DNA of 64,000 bases from Planomonospora sp. ID82291 (GCF_015711645.1 NZ_JABTEX010000003.1:434001-498000), one strand, 5' to 3'. Shown: positions 15,699-25,534, numbered from the stretch's first letter. Translations and numbers: made by a program. Notes: generated from the sequence alone by a model not told the origin.

Positions 15699-17746
15699 AA
15701 GGCGCCGTCATCGGCTCCGCCTCCGCACTCCTCGCCCTCCTCACCGTCGCCGGCGGGCCGGCGCCCGGCGCGTCGGCCGCCGTCCCGCCGCCCCGTCCCG
15801 CCGTTCCGCTCCCCGCCTCCGCCTCCTCCTCCACCACCTCCTCCTCCACCACCTCCTCCTCCTCCACCACCTCCACCACCTCCACCACCTCCACCACCTC
15901 CACCACCTCCACCACCTCCACCACCTCCACCACCTCCACCACCACGGTGTCCCCCGCCTCCTCCCCCGCGGTGTCCTTCACCGCGTCCTTCGTGCGCGGG
16001 GCGCCGGCGGTGGAGGACCACCCGTGCCCGGTGCGGGTCCCGCCGGGCACCCGATGCGGATACCTGGTGGTCCCGCAGCGGCGCGACGTGCCGGAGGGGC
16101 CCACCGTCAAGGTGGGCTTCGCCGTCCACCGCTCGACCGCCGCCGACCGCAGGGAGGACCCGGTCGTCTACACCAGCGGCGGTCCGGCGTCGGGCTCGAT
16201 CCCCCTCACCGGCCACCTCGCCGACATGTTCCGCGACCGCGACGTGGTCGTGCTGGAGCAGCGCGGCAGCGCGTGGTCGCGGCCCCGGCTCGGCTGCCCG
16301 GAGACGGTCCGCGCCGTGCTGGACACCCTCGTCACCCCCGGCCAGGCCGGGCAGGAGAAGGGTGTGATCGCCGCCGGGGCGAAGGCGTGCCGCGACCGGC
16401 TCGGAGCGGACCTGCGGGGGTACCGGACCGGGGAGATCGCCGCCGACGTGGTGGATCTGCGCCGGGCCCTGGGATACGCGCGGTGGAACCTGTTCGGGGT
16501 CAGCTACTCGACCCGTTCGATGCTCGCCGCCGCCGCCGCGGACCCGGAGGGCACCCGCTCCGTGGTGCTGGACTCCTTCCTGCCGGCCGGCAAGGACTGG
16601 TACGACGACGTCTCCCGCGATCTGACCGAGGCGATCGGGAAGCTGGCCGGCCAGGGCTGGCCGGATCTGCCGGCGCGGTTCGAGCGGATGGTCGACCGGC
16701 TGAACCGCGACCCGGCGGTCGTCACGACGGACGATCCCCTGACCGGAAGGCCGCTCACCGTCCGGCTGACCGGCGACGACGCGGCGACCGTCATCGGCGA
16801 GGCCCTGCGCGAGGTCGACGTGGTGCCGATCGTGCCCGTGCTGATCGACGGGCTGGCGGCCGGTCGCGACGACCTGCTCCAGCCGCTGGCCGACGCGGCC
16901 GGCCCCGGGCTGACCAGCCATGAGTTCGGCCTCTACCACGCCGTCCAGTGCCAGGACGAGGCGCCCCACAACGCCTTCGCGCCCGCGCGGCCGCAGCTGT
17001 TCACCGTGGTGCACGACCAGGCGGTGTGCGACGCCTGGAAGCTGCCCCCCGCACCCGCCCCCGAGGCCGTCACCGCGGCGCCCGTCCTGGTGGTGGGCGG
17101 TCAGTACGATCCGACGACGCCCACCCGCACCGCGGAGCCCGCCGCCCGGGCGCTGCCGAACGCCCGGTTCACGGAGTTCGCCGGAGTCGGGCACGCGGTG
17201 TTCCTGTCGAACCGGTGCGGCCGGCGGACCATCGCCGCCTTCGTCGCCGATCCCTCGGCGGCCCCGCCCTGCGACCCCGCCGAGGCCGCCCACCCGGTGA
17301 TCGGACCGGGGCGGATCCACCTCACCACCGCCGTGTACCGGGCGCAGCGGGCTCCCTGGACGCTGCTGCCCTTCGGCCTGTTCGTCCTGACCGGGCTGGT
17401 GCAGCTCGGCGTGGGACTGGCCCGCCCGCGCCGGCGCCTGCCCGCCCTGGCGGCGGGGGTGTGCGGGCTGGCCCTGGCCGGGCTGACGGCCGACGCGCTG
17501 TACGGCGTGGCCGCCGAGAACGAGGTCGTGCTGGGGGTGGGGATCCCCGCCGCCGTGCCGTGGTACGGCCTGCCGGCCTGGGCCGGTCTCGCCGTCACGC
17601 TGTGGGCCGCCTGGCGGGCACGGGCCGCTCGCGCCTCCCGAGGGCCGGCCGCGGGCGGGTTCCTCCGCGATCCGACGGCGGCCCACCTTCTGGCCGCGGC
17701 GGTCTCCGCCGGGTTCCTGGCGTGGTGGCACCTGTACTTCCTGTGA
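15689..17746 (+). CDS. secreted/membrane alpha-beta hydrolase (tripeptidyl aminopeptidase type)
   Basis: A 685-residue protein. Residues 1-31 form a signal peptide. A Ser/Thr tract (about 48-88, STT repeats) links to an alpha-beta hydrolase domain with the nucleophile S272 in FGVSYST, an oxyanion-region VYTSGGPASGS, and a C-terminal TAP-like part with ALPNARFTEFAGVGHAVF that carries the His. This is the layout of SlpD/TAP-like peptidases. Unusually, four hydrophobic segments follow (about 555-685), so the enzyme would be membrane-anchored. It overlaps the upstream TetR gene by 10 nt. The last 152 bp overlap the convergent EamA gene. Confidence 0.82.
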   Translation: MSVKGAVIGSASALLALLTVAGGPAPGASAAVPPPRPAVPLPASASSSTTSSSTTSSSSTTSTTSTTSTTSTTSTTSTTSTTSTTTVSPASSPAVSFTASFVRGAPAVEDHPCPVRVPPGTRCGYLVVPQRRDVPEGPTVKVGFAVHRSTAADRREDPVVYTSGGPASGSIPLTGHLADMFRDRDVVVLEQRGSAWSRPRLGCPETVRAVLDTLVTPGQAGQEKGVIAAGAKACRDRLGADLRGYRTGEIAADVVDLRRALGYARWNLFGVSYSTRSMLAAAAADPEGTRSVVLDSFLPAGKDWYDDVSRDLTEAIGKLAGQGWPDLPARFERMVDRLNRDPAVVTTDDPLTGRPLTVRLTGDDAATVIGEALREVDVVPIVPVLIDGLAAGRDDLLQPLADAAGPGLTSHEFGLYHAVQCQDEAPHNAFAPARPQLFTVVHDQAVCDAWKLPPAPAPEAVTAAPVLVVGGQYDPTTPTRTAEPAARALPNARFTEFAGVGHAVFLSNRCGRRTIAAFVADPSAAPPCDPAEAAHPVIGPGRIHLTTAVYRAQRAPWTLLPFGLFVLTGLVQLGVGLARPRRRLPALAAGVCGLALAGLTADALYGVAAENEVVLGVGIPAAVPWYGLPAWAGLAVTLWAAWRARAARASRGPAAGGFLRDPTAAHLLAAAVSAGFLAWWHLYFL
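15862..15942. repeat. nine-copy CTCCACCAC microsatellite
   Basis: Nine tandem 9-nt units, preceded by looser TCC/ACC repeats from 15829, code for (Ser-Thr-Thr)n in the linker of the alpha-beta hydrolase. The tract may be glycosylated after export and is likely to vary in length between strains. Confidence 0.9.
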
Positions 17747-18701
17747 TCCGTACCCGGGCCGCGGCGCCCGGCCGGACCTGCAGGACGGCGGCGGCCGACA
17801 GGACGAGCAGACCGCCGGCGAGCTGCACCGGGGTGAGGGACTCCGTCAGGGTGAGTGCGGCCAGCGCCGTGGTGACGACCGGTTCGAAGGTCGACAGGAT
17901 GGCCGCGGTCGACGGACCGGTGCGTCGCAGGCCCGCGAAGAAGGTGAGCATCGCCACGACGGTGGACACGACGGCGATGCACGCCAGCCACGCCCACCCC
18001 CGCACGCCGAAGCCGAGGTCGACGCCGCCGGTGAGCAGGGCGCGCACGGCCAGGGTGGCGGTGGCCCCCGTCATCACCAGCGCGGAGAGCACCACCGGTG
18101 GCAGCCGGTGCACGACGGTGTCCGAAACCAGGATGTAGACGGTGTAGGTCATCGAGGCGCCGAAGGCCAGAAGCGCGCCGAGCGGGTCGACGTCCGGCCC
18201 GCCGGCGCCGAGCAGGACGAGCAGCGTTCCGCCGCACGCGGCCGCCAGCGCGGCGACCCGTCCGGCGGTCGGGCGGTCGCGGCCGAGCAGGACGGCCCCC
18301 ACGGTGACCAGCAGCGGATAGGTGTAGAAGACCAGGGAGAGCAGCGAGGCGTCCATCCGCTCCAGCGCCGAGAAGTACAGGCTCGCCTGCGCGGCGTACC
18401 CGATCGCCCCCAGCCCGAGAGCCGTCCCCAGCACGCCCGCGCTCGCGCGGCCGGGGCGGGACGCCGGAACCGCGGGCGAAGGGCCCAGGCGCGGCTCCGG
18501 CGCCGCGGGCGAGGGGCCGCGGCGCAGCCCCGGCCGCAGGAGCAGCAGCGTCGCCAGTACGGCGGCCGCCAGGCCGAAACGCACCAGCAGCAGCGCCGCA
18601 GGTGAGACGCCCGCGGCGTAGGCGAGCTTGCCGAAGACCGCCATGGCGCCGAAGCACGCCGCCGACAACAGACACAGTGCGGGACCCATGCCCTCCAGCA
18701 T
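17595..18701 (-). CDS. EamA/DMT family transporter
   Basis: A 368-residue protein with ten predicted membrane segments in two EamA repeats (about 5-150 and 165-310), as in drug/metabolite exporters. The signature SLLSLVFYTYPLL lies in the first repeat and STFEPVVTTALAALTLTESL at the end of the second. A Pro/Arg tail of about 50 residues after VLQVRPG runs into the 3' end of the convergent hydrolase gene; the transporter fold itself ends before the overlap. I chose the ATG at 18701 (MLEGMGPAL) over upstream starts because the latter would overlap the divergent LysR gene. That LysR is its likely regulator. The substrate is unknown. Confidence 0.82.
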   Translation of the reverse strand: MLEGMGPALCLLSAACFGAMAVFGKLAYAAGVSPAALLLVRFGLAAAVLATLLLLRPGLRRGPSPAAPEPRLGPSPAVPASRPGRASAGVLGTALGLGAIGYAAQASLYFSALERMDASLLSLVFYTYPLLVTVGAVLLGRDRPTAGRVAALAAACGGTLLVLLGAGGPDVDPLGALLAFGASMTYTVYILVSDTVVHRLPPVVLSALVMTGATATLAVRALLTGGVDLGFGVRGWAWLACIAVVSTVVAMLTFFAGLRRTGPSTAAILSTFEPVVTTALAALTLTESLTPVQLAGGLLVLSAAAVLQVRPGAAARVRITGSTGATTPGTRRRPPRPEGGPPSDRGGTRPRPALGRRERPVPARRPTA

Positions 18702-18763
18702 CGGCGGCTGCGACTCATCATGTCCAGCGATGATTTCTCGACCTGATTCGTTAGCATTCATGC

Positions 18764-19678
18764 ATGATCGCATTTGATCTCCGCCGGCTCCGGCTGCTGC
18801 GCGAGCTCGAGGAGCGCGGCACGCTGGCCGCGGTCGCGGCGGCCCTGGACTACAGCCCGTCCGCGGTCTCGCAGCAGTTGAGCGTCCTGGAGAAGGAGGT
18901 CGGCGCGCGATTGCTGGAGAAGGCCGGGCGCGGTGTGCGGCTGACCGACGCCGGACGGCTGCTGGCCCGGCATGCGCGGGTCCTGCTGACGGCGGCCGAG
19001 GTGGCGGCGGCGGATCTGGCGGCCCTGGGCGGCGAGATCCGCGGCACCGTGCGCGCCGGCGGTCTGCAGTCGGCGGCGCGGCGCCTGCTGGTGCCCGCCG
19101 TGGCCCGCATGATGCCCGAGCACCCGCTGGTGCGGGTGGAGGTCTGCGAGCTCGAACTGGAGCAGGCGCTGCCGGGTCTGCGCCTGGGAGCGGTCGACCT
19201 GGTCGTCAGCGACGAGTACGACGGTCACCCGCGCCCCCGGCCGGCCGGGCTGCGGTTCACGCCGTTGCACGAGGAACCGCTCAAGCTGGTGCTTCCACCG
19301 GCGCATCCGCTGGCCCGGCGGGAAGGACCCGTCGCTCTGGCCGCGCTGCGCCAGGAGGCCTGGGTGGCCTCGGACGCGGGGACCGGCCACCACGCCATGG
19401 TGGTGGGGACCTGCCGGTCCCTGGGCGGCTACGAGCCCGACGTGCGGCACCGCTCCAACGACGCGGAGCTCCAGCTCGAACTCGTGCGCACCACGGGGGC
19501 CGTCGGCCTGCTGCCGGTCCTGACGCTGCCGGCGGCGGATGCGGCGCTGGCGGTCCGCGATGTCGCCGAAGCCGACGTCCGGCGCCGCCTCGTCGCGGTC
19601 ACCCGGGAGGGACCCATGGCTCCCGCGCTGAGCGCGTTCCTGGAGGCCGTGACCGATCAGGTGCGCCGTATCGGCTGA
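18764..19678 (+). CDS. LysR family regulator
   Basis: A 304-residue LysR-type regulator. The winged helix-turn-helix is at about 5-62 (LRLLRELEERGTLAAVAAAL, SPSAVSQQLSVLEKEVG), followed by the periplasmic-binding-like effector domain (from about 90). It diverges from the EamA transporter gene with 62 bp between the chosen starts, the classic arrangement in which a LysR protein activates the neighbouring gene and represses itself. The effector is unknown. Confidence 0.9.
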   Translation: MIAFDLRRLRLLRELEERGTLAAVAAALDYSPSAVSQQLSVLEKEVGARLLEKAGRGVRLTDAGRLLARHARVLLTAAEVAAADLAALGGEIRGTVRAGGLQSAARRLLVPAVARMMPEHPLVRVEVCELELEQALPGLRLGAVDLVVSDEYDGHPRPRPAGLRFTPLHEEPLKLVLPPAHPLARREGPVALAALRQEAWVASDAGTGHHAMVVGTCRSLGGYEPDVRHRSNDAELQLELVRTTGAVGLLPVLTLPAADAALAVRDVAEADVRRRLVAVTREGPMAPALSAFLEAVTDQVRRIG

Positions 19679-19794
19679 CGCCTCCGGTGGCCGGCGCCCG
19701 ACCGGCTCCCCGGCCGCGCCGGTCCGACCTGCCGTCCCCTACCCCGCGCTCATTCGGATGCGCCCGCGCCACCGCGACCGGCCGGTTCGCAACC

Positions 19795-19808
19795 TGACAT
19801 CGATGTCA
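19795..19808. promoter_or_regulatory. perfect palindrome upstream of histidine kinase gene
   Basis: TGACATCGATGTCA is a perfect 14-nt palindrome 57 bp before the kinase start, in a locally AT-richer stretch. It looks like a dimer-binding operator; the protein is unknown. Confidence 0.45.
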
Positions 19809-19865
19809 TCACGAAACCTCTGGTGAAATCCCCCACATGGGTAGGAAAGTCATAGGGGGTGGGTC

Positions 19866-22484
19866 ATGGGAGCGAACGATCGAGAACGCATCGGTGACCC
19901 GAAACGCCTGCGGGTGCTGCGCGCCACCGGTCTCCTGGACGCCCCGGCGGTGCCGGTGCTGGACCGGGTGACCCGGATGGCGACCCGGCTGCTGGACGTA
20001 CCGGTCGCGATGGTGTCGTTGATCACCGGGGACCGGCAGGTCGTCATCAGCACGGCGGGGGTGCCCGATCCGCAGGCGGTGCGGGAGAACCCTCTGGCGC
20101 GGTCGCTGTGCCGGCACGTCGTGGCCGACAGCGCACCGCTGGTCATCGACGACGCCCGCGGGGACGGCCGCTGGCACGATCTCGTCGAGCACTCCGGCGG
20201 GCGGCCGGCGGCCTACGCCGGAGTGCCGCTGAGCGCTCCCGGCGAGCAGGTGATCGGCGCGCTGTGCGTGATCGACGCCACCGCCCGCGCCTGGGACCGC
20301 GAACAGGTGCAGACGCTGGAGGATCTGGCCGCCGTGATCGAACCGGAGATCGCGTTGCGGCTGTCCCGGGCCGAGGCCGCGCAGGCGACGGCGCACCGGC
20401 AGCAGGAGCGCACCTTCCTGCGCGCCCTGCTCGACAGCCTGGAGGTGTCGGTGATGGCCTGCGACGAGAACGGCCGGCTGGTGATCAACCGGCCGCTGCG
20501 GGAAAGCCTGCACACCGACAGCCCGCCGGCCGACGTGCGCTCCTGGCTGGAGACCTACCGGCTGTACGCCCCCGACGGGCGGACTCCGCTGACGATCGAG
20601 GAGATGCCGCTGGCCCGGGCATGGGCCGGCGAGCACTTCACCGGCCAGCAGGTGATCACTCCCACCGACGCCGGGCCGCGCCGCTTCCTGGTCAACGGCC
20701 GGCCCATCGACACCCCCGAGGGGCGGCGTCTGGGCGCGGTGATCGCCGGCCACGACATCACCGACGCCCACCGCATCGCCCTGCTGCGCGAGGCCCAGCA
20801 GTCCGTCACCCGTGCCCTGGCCGACGCCGCCTCCAGCCAGGAGGCCGCCACCGGCGTGGCCGCCGCGGTCACCGAAGCGCTGGGGTGGGCCTACGGCGAG
20901 TACTGGCAGGTCGTCGAGGACGAGACGGTCATCACCCGCATCGGTTCCTGGACCAGGCCCGGCCGGGACCTGTCGTCCTTCACCGCCGACCACCCGGACG
21001 TCTTCGCCCGGGGGCAGGAACTGCCCGGGCTGGCCTGGGAGCGCGGTGAGCCGGCCTGGGTCGCCGACACCGCGGCCGAGCCGGACGGCTCCCCCCGGGT
21101 GCGGGCCGGGCTGCGGGCCGGCCTGCGCTCGGCCCTGGCCCTGCCGGTGCGCAGCGGTGAGCAGGTGCTGGGTGTGCTGGCCTTCGCCAGCGACCACCCC
21201 CAGCAGCCCGACGACGATCTGGCCGGCCTGCTGGACGGGGTGTGCGCCCACGTGGGCCGGTACATGGAGCGCCGCCGCGCCGAGGAGCTCGCCCTCGCCC
21301 TGGCCGAGAGCCGCCGCCGGTTCGAGCGGGTCCTGTCCCGCATCGACGACGACGTGTGGAGCGCCGAGGTGGCCGCCGACGGTGCGATCCACGCGGTGTA
21401 CCGGAACCGGCAGGCCGCCACGGTGTTGGGCCGTCCGCCGCCGCAGGGCGTCGACACGGTCCAGCTGATCGCCCGCCGGGTCCACCCCGACGACCGGGCG
21501 GCGTACACCGCCTTCCTCGACACCCTGCGCTCCGGGGAGCCGGCCGGCCTCGAATGCCGCATCATGGGCCTGGACGGCGTCACCCGCTGGATCTGGACGC
21601 GGGGCGTCCCCCGCCGCGAGGCCGCGGCGTTGTTCGTCGACGGCATCTCCACCGACGTCACCGACCGCCACGAGCTGGCCGAGCAGCGCGAACGCCTGCT
21701 GGCCCAGCACCGGCGGCAGGTGGAGCGCCTGCGCCAGATCGACGAGGTGAAGAACCAGTTCCTGCGCACCGTCAACCACGAACTGCGCACCCCGCTGACC
21801 TCGATCCACAGCTACCTGCAGCTGATCCGCGAAGGGGATCTGGACGCCGCGACGCAGGCCCGCTTCCTGGAGGTCATCGACCGCAACAGCACCCGGCTGG
21901 GCCAGCTCCTGGACGAGCTGCTGCTGATGGCCAGCCTGAACGCCGGGAACGCCGCCTTCACCCCCTCCGAGACCGACCTGGTCGCCCTGGCGCAGAACGC
22001 CGTGCAGGCGATCACCGCTCAGGGGCGCACCGAGCACCTGACCGTGGCCGTGCACGCCCCTGCGCGGGCGACCGCCTGGGCCGACGCCGGACGCATCCGG
22101 CACGCGCTGGCCCATCTGCTGGACAACGCGGTCAAGTTCACCCCGCCCGGCGGCCGGATCGACGTCACCGTCACCGCCGGCCCGGCCCCGGCGATCGAGG
22201 TCGCCGACACCGGCGCCGGCATCGACCCGCACGACCTCGAGCACGTCTCCGACGACTTCTACCGCGGCGGCACCGCCGAGCAGCAGGCGATCGGCGGCAC
22301 CGGCGTGGGCCTGGCCCTGGTCCGGAGGATCGCCGACATGCACGGCGGGAGCCTGCGCATCGACAGCCGGCCCGGCCGCGGCACCCGGGTCCGCCTGGTC
22401 CTGTCCGCCGCGGCCGCGCACCCGCCCGAGCGGCGGTCCCGCAGACGACCACCGCCTCCGGCCCGGCAGCACCGGCGGCGGTGA
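19866..22484 (+). CDS. GAF/PAS multi-sensor histidine kinase
   Basis: An 872-residue soluble kinase. Order of domains: GAF (about 10-165), PAS (185-300), GAF (310-470), PAS (485-610), HisKA (625-690) with phospho-acceptor H638 in VNHELRTPLTS, and HATPase (735-850) with N-box DNAVKF, G1-box DTGAGID and G2-box GGTGVGLAL. There is no membrane segment, so it senses internal signals, possibly redox, gas or light through GAF/PAS ligands that cannot be named. No response regulator is adjacent, so it is an orphan kinase. It is convergent with zwf, leaving only nine bases between the stops. Confidence 0.9.
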   Translation: MGANDRERIGDPKRLRVLRATGLLDAPAVPVLDRVTRMATRLLDVPVAMVSLITGDRQVVISTAGVPDPQAVRENPLARSLCRHVVADSAPLVIDDARGDGRWHDLVEHSGGRPAAYAGVPLSAPGEQVIGALCVIDATARAWDREQVQTLEDLAAVIEPEIALRLSRAEAAQATAHRQQERTFLRALLDSLEVSVMACDENGRLVINRPLRESLHTDSPPADVRSWLETYRLYAPDGRTPLTIEEMPLARAWAGEHFTGQQVITPTDAGPRRFLVNGRPIDTPEGRRLGAVIAGHDITDAHRIALLREAQQSVTRALADAASSQEAATGVAAAVTEALGWAYGEYWQVVEDETVITRIGSWTRPGRDLSSFTADHPDVFARGQELPGLAWERGEPAWVADTAAEPDGSPRVRAGLRAGLRSALALPVRSGEQVLGVLAFASDHPQQPDDDLAGLLDGVCAHVGRYMERRRAEELALALAESRRRFERVLSRIDDDVWSAEVAADGAIHAVYRNRQAATVLGRPPPQGVDTVQLIARRVHPDDRAAYTAFLDTLRSGEPAGLECRIMGLDGVTRWIWTRGVPRREAAALFVDGISTDVTDRHELAEQRERLLAQHRRQVERLRQIDEVKNQFLRTVNHELRTPLTSIHSYLQLIREGDLDAATQARFLEVIDRNSTRLGQLLDELLLMASLNAGNAAFTPSETDLVALAQNAVQAITAQGRTEHLTVAVHAPARATAWADAGRIRHALAHLLDNAVKFTPPGGRIDVTVTAGPAPAIEVADTGAGIDPHDLEHVSDDFYRGGTAEQQAIGGTGVGLALVRRIADMHGGSLRIDSRPGRGTRVRLVLSAAAAHPPERRSRRRPPPPARQHRRR

Positions 22485-22493
22485 GCCGTCCGC

Positions 22494-23996
22494 TCAGGAC
22501 GTGTTGCGCCACCGACGGCCGTCGCGGCCGATGAGCCGGTCCGCGTCGGCCGGACCCCAGGAGGCCGCCTCGTACGTCGGGATCGGCGAGTCGTCCTTCT
22601 CCCAGCGCTCGATGATCGGGTCGACGATCCGCCAGCACTCCTGCACCTCGTCGCTGCGGATGAACAGCGACGCGTCACCGATCAGGGCGTCGAGCAGCAG
22701 ACGCTCGTACGCCTCCGGGGACTCCTCGACGAACGTCTGGTCGTAGGAGAACTCCATGCTGGCCGTACGCACCCGGAAGGAGTGGCCCGGCACCTTGGCG
22801 CCGAAGCGCAGCGAGATGCCCTCGTTGGGCTGGATCCGCAGGATCAGCGCGTCCGCGTCGAGACCGGTGAGCTGGTCGTCCGGGATCGGCAGGTGCGGCG
22901 GACGCTGGAACTGCAGCGCCACCTCGGTGAGCCGGGCCGGCAGCCGTTTGCCGGTCCGCACGTAGAACGGCACCCCGGCCCAGCGCCAGTTGTCCACGGT
23001 CAGGCGCATCGCCGCGTACGTCTCGGTGCGGGACAGCGGGTCGACGCCGGCCTCCTCGCGGTAGCCGGCCATCAGCTCCTCGCGGGTGCCGCCCCGGGTG
23101 TACTGGCCGCGGACCGCGGCGTCGGCGAGGTCGCGGTCGCCGGGGAGCCGGATCGCCTGCAGCAGTTTCACCTTCTCGTTGCGCAGCCCCTCGGCCTCGA
23201 ACGAGGCGGGGGGCTCCATCAGCGCGAGCGCGAGGACCTGGAGCACGTGGTTCTGCACGATGTCGCGCATCGCGCCGGCGTGCTCGTAGAAGCCGCCGCG
23301 GGTGCCGACGCCGAGGGTCTCGGCGACGGTGATCTGCACGTGGTCCACCCAGGAGCGGTCCCAGATCGGCTGGAAGATCGAGTTGGCGAAGCGCAGCGCG
23401 AGCACGTTCTGGACGGTGTCCTTGCCCAGGTAGTGGTCGATGCGGAAGACCTGGTTCTCGTCGAACGCGTGGTGCACGACGGCGTCCAGCTCACGGGCGG
23501 TGGCCAGATCCCGCCCGTACGGCTTCTCGATGACCAGGCGGGAGAAGGAGCCCTCCCGGGCGCGGTTGAGCCCGGCGGCGGCCAGTCCGTTGATCACCGG
23601 CTCGAACGCGCCCGCTGGGGTCGACAGGTAGAAGAGCCGGTTGCCGGAGGTACCGCGGACCGCGTCCAGCTCGCCGAGGGTCTCGGCGAGGCGCTCGTAG
23701 GTGTCCGGGTCGTCGTAGCCGCCGGCGACATAGCGGATGCCGCCGGCGAGCTGGCGTTTTTCGGCGAGGTCGCGTCCGCCGAGCCCGCCGAGGGTGCTCT
23801 GCGCGAACTGGTCGTCGCTCATCGGCGTCCGGGCGACACCGACCAGGGCGAACTGGTCGGGCAGGCGGCCGTGGCGGGCCAGGGTGTCCACCGCCGGCAG
23901 CAGCTTGCGGCGGGTCAGGTCACCGGAGGCACCGAAGATCACCAACGTGGCCGGCGGGGCGCTGCGCTCCTGAACCATCTGGGGCATCCCGTACAT
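22494..23996 (-). CDS. zwf: glucose-6-phosphate 1-dehydrogenase
   Basis: A 500-residue G6PD. The NADP-binding motif GASGDLTRRK starts at residue 22, and the substrate-site RIDHYLGKD with its catalytic His pair partner is present, as is the conserved EKPYGRDL. It oxidises glucose-6-phosphate to 6-phosphogluconolactone, the entry of the pentose phosphate pathway. The ATG at 23996 follows a GGAAGG ribosome site at six bases; the frame upstream is not conserved. It stands alone: 6PGL, OpcA, tal and tkt, which usually accompany the main zwf of actinomycetes, are absent, so this may be a second copy. Confidence 0.93.
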   Translation of the reverse strand: MYGMPQMVQERSAPPATLVIFGASGDLTRRKLLPAVDTLARHGRLPDQFALVGVARTPMSDDQFAQSTLGGLGGRDLAEKRQLAGGIRYVAGGYDDPDTYERLAETLGELDAVRGTSGNRLFYLSTPAGAFEPVINGLAAAGLNRAREGSFSRLVIEKPYGRDLATARELDAVVHHAFDENQVFRIDHYLGKDTVQNVLALRFANSIFQPIWDRSWVDHVQITVAETLGVGTRGGFYEHAGAMRDIVQNHVLQVLALALMEPPASFEAEGLRNEKVKLLQAIRLPGDRDLADAAVRGQYTRGGTREELMAGYREEAGVDPLSRTETYAAMRLTVDNWRWAGVPFYVRTGKRLPARLTEVALQFQRPPHLPIPDDQLTGLDADALILRIQPNEGISLRFGAKVPGHSFRVRTASMEFSYDQTFVEESPEAYERLLLDALIGDASLFIRSDEVQECWRIVDPIIERWEKDDSPIPTYEAASWGPADADRLIGRDGRRWRNTS

Positions 23997-24294
23997 GATT
24001 CGCCTTCCGTGACGGCGAGCCGTCGGGCTCGTCCCTCTTCGACGGACACCCGTGGCGTGGTGGCCGGGCCGCGCGGACGGCCCCGCAGGCGGCAGAGCCA
24101 ACGTAGCCCAGGCCCCCGTGCGCCCGATGCAGCGGTACCGGCCCCCGATCGCCGGCGCCCGTCCGCTCCCGGCCGCGCGTTGCGGTTCCGGTGCAGGGCC
24201 CCCGGCAAGTTCCACCGCCTCCGGGTCCGACCGATGGATCTGATCGGCCGGGCCACGGATGGACCGGCGAAGACCTGGTCAAGGAGAGAACATC
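23997..24294. other. intergenic region between zwf and flagellin
   Basis: A 298-bp divergent control region with no supported gene. The flagellin ribosome site AAGGAGAG is at 24280-24287. A weak motility-sigma-like arrangement (CAAGTTCC near 24205, TCCGACCG near 24226) is seen, but the match is too poor to call. Confidence 0.4.
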
Positions 24295-25530
24295 ATGGGT
24301 CTGCGCATCAACCAGAACATCGGCGCCATGAACGCCTACCGGAACCTGTCGGTCAACGACGGGGCGATGGCGAAGTCGCTGGAGAAGCTCTCCAGCGGTT
24401 ACCGCATCAACCGGGCGGCGGACGACGCGGCCGGCCTGTCCATCAGCGAGGGCCTGCGCGCCCAGACCGGTGGCCTCAAGGTCGCCGTCCGCAACGCGCA
24501 GGACGGTGTCTCGGTCGTGCAGACCGCTGAAGGCGCGCTCACCGAGACGCACTCCGTCCTTCAGCGTATGCGTGACCTTTCCGTCCAGGCCGCCAACGGC
24601 GGCTCGCAGGACGCGAAGGCCCAGGAGGCGGCGAACAAGGAGTTCGGCCAGCTCAAGACCGAGCTCGACCGGATCGCCGAGACCACGTCGTTCGGCACCC
24701 AGAAGCTGCTCGACGGCAGTTACCACGACGAGTACACGAGCAGGACGCATGCGGGCATCTACGCCACCCCCGTCCTGGCAGGCGGTACTCCGGCGGACCA
24801 GTTCGACCTCACCGCCACGATCGCCGGCGTCCAGCAGACGGTCACGGTGACCATCCCGGGGGTGGGCATGTTCCCCAACGACCCGCAGGGCTACACCAAC
24901 GCCGTCAACCAGGGTATCGAGACCGCGTTGAAGGACGCCGGCGGCGTCGGCGACGAAGTCGAACTGACCTACGAGTTCGTGAGCAACGGCCTCAACCCCT
25001 TCGACCCGAACGACGATCAGTACACCTTCCAGGTCGAGGGGAAGAACGCCTTCTCCATCGCCAACTCCGGCGGGAACGTCGGAGTCGGCATCGTGGACAC
25101 CTCTCCTTCGGTCCCGGTGACCAGGTCCCGCCCCGGTGGCGTGTTCCAGGTCGGTGCCGACAACGCCGCCGAAGAGCGCATCGAGGTCTCCATCGCCGCG
25201 ATGGACACCGGGAGCCTACGGCTCGCCGCCACGACCCTGAACTCGACCGGGGACGCCCAGCGGGCGATCGACGCCCTGGACGGTGCCATCCAGGAGGTCT
25301 CGGACCAGCGGGCCAGGCTCGGCGCGTACCAGAACCGGTTCGAGCACACGCTCAACAACCTGAACGTGGCGATCGAGAACCTGTCGGCGTCGGAGTCGCG
25401 CATCCGCGACACCGACATGGCCCAGGAGATGGTCGGCTTCACCCGCAACCAGATCCTGTCCCAGGCCGGCACCTCGATGCTGGCCCAGGCCAACCAGGCG
25501 CCCCAGTCCGTGCTCAAACTCCTGGGCTGA
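24295..25530 (+). CDS. fliC: flagellin
   Basis: A 411-residue flagellin. The N-terminal D0/D1 helices (GLRINQNIGAMNAYRNLSVN, SSGYRINRAADDAAGLSISE) and C-terminal D1/D0 (TDMAQEMVGFTRNQILSQAG ending QAPQSVLKLLG) are well conserved. A variable central domain of about 150 residues (145-300) has beta-rich, acidic sequence as in exposed D2/D3 domains. The ribosome site AAGGAGAG sits eight bases before the ATG. No other flagellar gene is in the window, so the flagellin is coded apart from the basal-body genes. Among actinomycetes this fits genera with motile spores. A duplicated hairpin ends the transcript. Confidence 0.95.
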   Translation: MGLRINQNIGAMNAYRNLSVNDGAMAKSLEKLSSGYRINRAADDAAGLSISEGLRAQTGGLKVAVRNAQDGVSVVQTAEGALTETHSVLQRMRDLSVQAANGGSQDAKAQEAANKEFGQLKTELDRIAETTSFGTQKLLDGSYHDEYTSRTHAGIYATPVLAGGTPADQFDLTATIAGVQQTVTVTIPGVGMFPNDPQGYTNAVNQGIETALKDAGGVGDEVELTYEFVSNGLNPFDPNDDQYTFQVEGKNAFSIANSGGNVGVGIVDTSPSVPVTRSRPGGVFQVGADNAAEERIEVSIAAMDTGSLRLAATTLNSTGDAQRAIDALDGAIQEVSDQRARLGAYQNRFEHTLNNLNVAIENLSASESRIRDTDMAQEMVGFTRNQILSQAGTSMLAQANQAPQSVLKLLG

Positions 25531-25534
25531 CGCC

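Noticed and set aside
15626-17731. Minus-strand frame containing a poly-Gly run
   Set aside because: The poly-Gly is the complement of the Ser/Thr-Thr repeat of the alpha-beta hydrolase; no family similarity.
24200-24240. Sigma-28-type promoter for flagellin
   Set aside because: CAAGTTCC...TCCGACCG matches the consensus too poorly to claim.
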